Origin: Pseudobdellovibrionaceae bacterium
GTDB lineage: Bacteria; Bdellovibrionota; Bdellovibrionia; Bdellovibrionales; UBA1609
DNA length: 64,000 bases
Assembly: GCA_020635075.1 (NCBI GenBank)
Contig: JACKAM010000001.1
Coordinates: forward strand, 682,001-746,000
Reading direction: 5' to 3'
Shown here: piece after piece, positions 60,516-64,000 of the stretch
How the letters are laid out: each line of letters starts with the position of its first letter
Position numbering within the stretch: position 1 is the first letter of the stretch
Translations under genes and position numbers: made by a program
The notes under the pieces: model-generated
What the model was told of the DNA's origin: nothing
Seen by the model: only the letters and a program-made list of their open reading frames with translations
Databases searched by the model: none

Positions 60516-61265
60516 TTAGGTGGAGCGGGAGCGGCTACGGGCCTTTTTCTTAAGGTCCTGGAGCTCGGCATCCAAAAAATAGGCGGCATTGGAGCCCTTT
60601 TTGCGGATTGATTCGATCAGCTCAATGGCTCTCTGATATTGGCCGATCTCCTTGAGCAGATTGACATACTTCTGAGTCACCGTGATCTGTAAAGTCTCTG
60701 GTTTCTTTTCCAGGATAAACTCGTAATATTGAGCTGCCTCTCCTTTGCGGTCCAATTCCTGGAGGGATTTGGCGTAAAGAAATGCAGGCTCCAGTTGGCG
60801 ACCACCCTGATTGAAGTATTCAGTGTAGACTTCCGCAGCGCCCTTGAAGTCGCCCATTTGGTAGCGGATTTTTCCGAGATTTTCCTTGAGGGAGACGTCA
60901 TCCGGATTTTTTTTGACTGCAGCGGTGAGGGCATCCTCCGAGCATTCCGGGTTTTTGCGATCTTCGCAAATCTGAGCCAGACGAAGGAGGTCGCTGGTTG
61001 AAGCGATGCGAAGAATCTGGCGTGTTTTCAGGGGTATGACGGAAACAAAATAGCTATCCCAGGTAACCAGGTGGATAAATCCCGCAACCAAGCCCACCGA
61101 AAAGAGAACCGCTGCTTGGCGAAACCGGCGATTCAGGTAGCCACCGGCATCCTCTTCGTTTTTGGAAAGGATCCAGCCGCAATGGGGGCAAACGGGAGGT
61201 ATTTCAACCATTCTTTCAGCGGGAACAATCAGACGACAACGAGGACAACATTCCTGTAGATTCAT
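60516..61265 (-). CDS. Zinc-ribbon, membrane-anchored TPR protein
   Basis: 249 residues from the ATG at 61265 (MNLQECCPRC). An N-terminal zinc ribbon (CPRC...CPHC), a membrane helix (AAVLFSVGLVAGFIHLVTW), then TPR-like helical repeats (LKENLGKIRYQMGDFKGAAEVYTEYF; LLKEIGQYQRAIELIESI). The C-terminus is basic (KKKARSRSRST). The design suggests an inner-membrane protein with a cytoplasmic zinc ribbon and a periplasmic TPR scaffold. Partners unknown. Confidence 0.82.
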   Translation of the reverse strand: MNLQECCPRCRLIVPAERMVEIPPVCPHCGWILSKNEEDAGGYLNRRFRQAAVLFSVGLVAGFIHLVTWDSYFVSVIPLKTRQILRIASTSDLLRLAQICEDRKNPECSEDALTAAVKKNPDDVSLKENLGKIRYQMGDFKGAAEVYTEYFNQGGRQLEPAFLYAKSLQELDRKGEAAQYYEFILEKKPETLQITVTQKYVNLLKEIGQYQRAIELIESIRKKGSNAAYFLDAELQDLKKKARSRSRST

Positions 61266-61452
61266 CAACCAACTCCTGGTTTTGAGACAACCCAACACAC
61301 TCCCTTCCAGCAAGAGAGTGGCCAGGACCAGATCCACCTAGGCCTTGTCTCAGACCTTTGATCGTGAAAAAATCACCCGTAAGGCCGATAATTGGCGTCA
61401 CCTTTCCCATGCTTAGGGACGAGGAGGGTATGGTGAATCATTGTGCACGGAA

Positions 61453-61746
61453 AAAACTGGGGCCCTTAGCTGTTGAACCACAAAATCCATTATCAGTGAA
61501 GTCGGTCCTTTGCCGACCATCCTCCGCAAATCCTCACGCACCTTTTCGGCCGCAGGCTCGTCTTCGGGTCGCGTCAGGTTTCCTGCCGCGCCTCGTTCGG
61601 CTGAGCCTATTCCCTTCGGTCACTCAGCCTCCTGCCCTGCGCGACGGTGAGGATTCGGATTTACGGGAATGGCTCGGCATTCGGACCTATACCCAGACAA
61701 AGGCAACACAAAGTTTTGTGGTTCAGCAGCCAAGGGCCCCAGTTTT
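61453..61746 (+). mobile_element. Inverted-repeat element, copy 3 (about 294 bp)
   Basis: Ends AAACTGGGGCCCTTAGCTG... (61455 on) and ...CAAGGGCCCCAGTTTT (61731-61746) are inverted over about 32 bases with few mismatches. The core matches copies 1 and 2 (GGTCCTTTGCCGACCATC, TCCGCAAATCCTCACGCA, ATTCGGATTTACGGGAAT). It has no transposase. Its right end overlaps the 5' end of the mltA coding frame, which reads through TIR codons as FVVQQPRAPV. The element fills most of the gene-free stretch 61266-61717. Confidence 0.7.
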
Positions 61747-63007
61747 CTCTTTGTTGGTCTTATTTCTTGTGGTCTTTGTTGTTTCTTGTGCGCGGGCGCC
61801 GGTGAAGGACAGGTCAGAGGCCATGAGGCCTCTGAAAAGATCACTGCCTGTGCAGCTTGAGCAGGGGGATTTGGCCAGCCTTAAGAAGGCAGTTAAGGAA
61901 CAGGTTGAATTTTGGCAAGACACCAAGAACGGCAATGGCCCAATGGTGTTTGGCTCTGAAACTCTCAGTCGCCAGGAGTATGCTGAGTCTCTCTCCCAGT
62001 TTTTGGCCTTTCTTAAGAGTGATCCTCAGAATGAGGCTATTGATGGCTATCTGAAAGAACACTTTCGCTTCTTTGAGGTCTATGGTGGTAAAAAGTGGGG
62101 GGAGGTTTTGGTCACCTCTTATTATGAGCCCGTCCTCGAAGGGTCCACTAAACCAACCAAAGAAAAGTCCCAACCTCTCTACTCAGTTCCTTCGGATATG
62201 GTAATCGTCAACTTAGGAGAATTTGCTGAAGCTCTCCCCAGTCTGGCTGACCTCAAGGGAAAGCTCACTGAGCAAAAATCCATATCCTCCATACTTCGCG
62301 GACGATTGATTCCTTCAGATGAAAAGGGGGTTCCTGATACGGTGGTACCCTTTCCTAATCGCCAGCAAATTGACGACGACAAAGTACTGGCCAAACAAGG
62401 GATTGAGCTTTGCTATGTCGATCCTATTGAAGCATTTTTTTTCCATATCCAGGGGTCTGGTCGGATCGATCTTGGTGGAGGGAAATCATTGCATCTGACA
62501 TACGCTGCCCAAAATGGACACCCTTACTATGCGATCGGAAGGGATTTGCTGGAGATCATTCCCAAAGAGGAAATGAGTCTGCAGGGTATCGAAGCCCACT
62601 TGCGCAGCCTCCCAGAGGACCAACAAAAGGCTTTATTATTCCGTAATCCCAGCTATGTGTTTTTTCAGGAGGCACCCAATGGGCGCGGAGTCAGCTATCA
62701 GGGCACCCAGGTTGTTGGTGGCAGAACCATCGCCACCGACAAGGAACTATTCCCCAAAGGCAGTTTGGCGATCTTGGAAACCACGATCCCTGTGTTTGCC
62801 AGCGACTCGGATGCTGAACCTTCGGCATGGGAAGGTCACACCCGCTTGGTTTTGGATCAGGACACTGGGGGGGCCATTCGTGGCGCCGGGCGGGTGGACT
62901 ATTTCTGGGGTTCAGGCAAGCAGGCGGCCCGCTCCGCCGGAGTGATGAAGAATCCAGGTCGATTGATTTATCTTGTGCCAAAAAAAAATTCCGCCCTCCA
63001 TCCGTGA
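61718..63007 (+). CDS. mltA: MltA membrane-bound lytic transglycosylase
   Basis: About 430 residues if it starts at the GTG (61718) inside the element's terminal repeat; TTG at 61751 is also possible. An open frame continues upstream to 61358, but that is element sequence. Signal peptide LLVLFLVVFVVSC with lipobox. MltA domains: EVLVTSYYEPVLEGS, VPFPNRQQID, VEAFFFHIQGSGRIDLGG (GSG motif), VFFQEAPNGRGVSYQGTQ, then the 3D domain (TRLVLDQDTGGAIRGAGRVDYFWG) with the catalytic Asp. It cleaves peptidoglycan glycan strands at the outer membrane. Confidence 0.9.
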   Translation: MVQQPRAPVFSLLVLFLVVFVVSCARAPVKDRSEAMRPLKRSLPVQLEQGDLASLKKAVKEQVEFWQDTKNGNGPMVFGSETLSRQEYAESLSQFLAFLKSDPQNEAIDGYLKEHFRFFEVYGGKKWGEVLVTSYYEPVLEGSTKPTKEKSQPLYSVPSDMVIVNLGEFAEALPSLADLKGKLTEQKSISSILRGRLIPSDEKGVPDTVVPFPNRQQIDDDKVLAKQGIELCYVDPIEAFFFHIQGSGRIDLGGGKSLHLTYAAQNGHPYYAIGRDLLEIIPKEEMSLQGIEAHLRSLPEDQQKALLFRNPSYVFFQEAPNGRGVSYQGTQVVGGRTIATDKELFPKGSLAILETTIPVFASDSDAEPSAWEGHTRLVLDQDTGGAIRGAGRVDYFWGSGKQAARSAGVMKNPGRLIYLVPKKNSALHP

Positions 63008-63074
63008 AGAGCGGGTGAGAAAACCTTCCCCGTCATGGGGGGATTTTCCATGTCTGAAGGTCGGGACTTTCGCT

Positions 63075-63117
63075 GAAAACGAGAGGAGTATTGAGTCTCG
63101 TTTTCAATCCTCTTTTT
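63075..63117 (+). terminator. Terminator downstream of mltA
   Basis: GAAAACGAGA pairs perfectly with TCTCGTTTTC over an 11-base loop, and a T-rich run (CCTCTTTTT) follows, 68 bases after the mltA stop. A second, imperfect hairpin lies at about 63020-63048. Confidence 0.85.
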
Positions 63118-63133
63118 GCAAATTCAAATCACC

Positions 63134-63709
63134 TTACTGAGCCGGTTGTTCGTTCGACTTTGATTTTGCGATATCGGCTACAGCTTGTTCAGGGGTCATT
63201 CCCTGAGCTTCCATGTGGGCCTCAATCAAAGTGATCACAAAGGCTGCAGAGGTTTCTTTTTCTCTAAACGACAATTTGTATTGACCAGTGTACTTTTCCT
63301 CTTGGTCTTTCATCCGTGTGAAAACATAGGCCATGCCATCGTTGCTGTTGCTCAGGTCCCAATTGGGATAACTGACGGCAACGAGAACTTCCAGGTCATT
63401 GCCCATGGCATAGAAGCTGATTTTTTCTGACTCGTTACCGGGGTTGGCAAAGGCAACGGGTTCATTGCCGCCATCCCATCGGCCCTTGTAGGAGATCGAC
63501 TGGGTTTGATCACCCACAGGGAGAATCACTTCAAATCCATCTTGAGCGTTTTCTCCCAACAGTGCTGCTGTGGGTTGCAGGACCACTTTGGCATGTTCTC
63601 CACCAGGAGGTTGAAGGTTTTTGTCCTTAGGGTTTTTGCGATCGGTGCGGCCGCAACCAATAAAGGCCGCAACAGCACAAAGTAAGACGAGAATCTTGAA
63701 TGCTCTCAT
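63134..63709 (-). CDS. Lipoprotein of unknown function
   Basis: 191 residues from the ATG at 63709 (GGAGGAAT upstream). Lipobox FIGCGRT. Beta-rich mature protein (FEVILPVGDQTQSISYKGRW, ISFYAMGNDLEVLVAVSYPNWD, YTGQYKLSFREKETSAAFVITL). A C-terminal Glu/Gln-rich helix ends PAQ. No family is recognised. It converges on mltA past the terminator. The 291 bases between it and the window end show nothing else. Confidence 0.78.
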   Translation of the reverse strand: MRAFKILVLLCAVAAFIGCGRTDRKNPKDKNLQPPGGEHAKVVLQPTAALLGENAQDGFEVILPVGDQTQSISYKGRWDGGNEPVAFANPGNESEKISFYAMGNDLEVLVAVSYPNWDLSNSNDGMAYVFTRMKDQEEKYTGQYKLSFREKETSAAFVITLIEAHMEAQGMTPEQAVADIAKSKSNEQPAQ

Positions 63710-64000
63710 GTGTATTCCTCCGTAAAATTCCAATAACCGTGAAATTTTCTGAGCAACCGGAGTGCCAATGAAAACGGCATTTACGAGGTCAGGTGAGACT
63801 TCTTTCAACTCACAAAAGTAAAAACTTCCCGGTGACGATTGTGGCGCAACCACGAGAAGGAATTTCATCCTTGGGTTCACAAAATAATGCGGAACAAATT
63901 TGATGAATCAAAAAACCCTGCAAGCTTTTCACTCAACTCACTCGCCGGCAAGGTAGAACCAAATTTCAATTCGGTCGTTCCCTCACTCTCTGTCGCCCTT

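Noticed and set aside
61358..61717. N-terminal extension of the mltA frame through the third element copy
   Set aside because: The extension is element sequence rather than protein-like, and would bury the lipoprotein signal peptide about 140 residues into the protein.
1..64000. CRISPR arrays, tRNA, rRNA, prophage or complete insertion sequences
   Set aside because: No regularly spaced repeats, cloverleaf-like sequences, rRNA segments, phage structural genes or transposase motifs were recognised. A covariance-model search would be needed to exclude small RNAs.

Overview
The window looks like a chromosomal segment of a Gram-negative, predatory-type or free-living member of the Bdellovibrionota (Oligoflexia-like). 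That assignment is inference. It rests on roughly 50% G+C, many short exported proteins without recognisable domains, two lipoproteins with the FQNCG lipobox context common in that phylum, and a remnant of the HNH endonuclease type frequent there. There is an outer membrane (TonB-dependent receptors, TonB/ExbB/ExbD, MltA, beta-barrels). I found no rRNA, tRNA, CRISPR array, prophage or complete insertion sequence.

Layout. 0-4 kb: a translationally coupled run of exported proteins (first gene cut by the window edge) ending in an outer-membrane protein and a strong terminator. 4.2-7.2 kb: PilZ protein and a TonB-dependent receptor. 7.2-7.7 kb: 58-bp tandem repeats and the first copy of a small inverted-repeat element. 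7.7-12.8 kb: exported MsrA-MsrB fusion, chemoreceptor, ankyrin protein overlapping an adenosine-deaminase-like lipoprotein. 13-15 kb: a lipoprotein with about 16 two-cysteine repeats ending in a c-type heme domain. 15-17.5 kb: the complete AmmeMemoRadiSam trio around a divergent promoter. 17.6-24.8 kb: a micro-ORF, a hibernation-factor-like protein, a ClC channel, unknown lipoproteins, a glycosyltransferase, a coiled-coil protein, a YbeD-like protein and an alpha-carbonic anhydrase. 25-26.9 kb: second element copy, HNH remnant, and a gene apparently split by a frameshift at an A6 run.

27-36 kb: a beta-barrel gene, then the most coherent operon: TonB-dependent receptor, DUF3450 protein, long (TtpC-like) ExbB, short ExbB, ExbD, TonB and a TPR protein, all on the minus strand, ending in an unusually long hairpin terminator that begins inside the last gene. 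36-41.7 kb: exported unknowns (one transglutaminase-like), an exported SAM hydrolase, BioY, YajQ and a CBS-domain protein. 41.8-43.7 kb: a compact operon pairing a small Ser/Thr kinase-like protein with a PP2C phosphatase. 43.8-48.6 kb: small secreted proteins, a methyltransferase, and hflK-hflC coupled to a persulfide-dioxygenase-like enzyme. 48.7-54.9 kb: exported unknowns and a reprolysin-type metalloprotease with five Ig-like domains coupled to an FQNCG lipoprotein. 54.9-58 kb: a histidine kinase divergent from a lone receiver protein, plus a nitronate-monooxygenase-like protein. 58-64 kb: HAD phosphatase, lipoproteins, a zinc-ribbon TPR protein and MltA, whose start lies inside the third element copy.

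The most distinctive non-coding signal is the element family at 7.4, 25.0 and 61.5 kb. Its terminal repeat also appears alone inside the 5' end of the gene at 1735 and, in the same reading frame, at the start of mltA. It may therefore supply N-termini to exported proteins.
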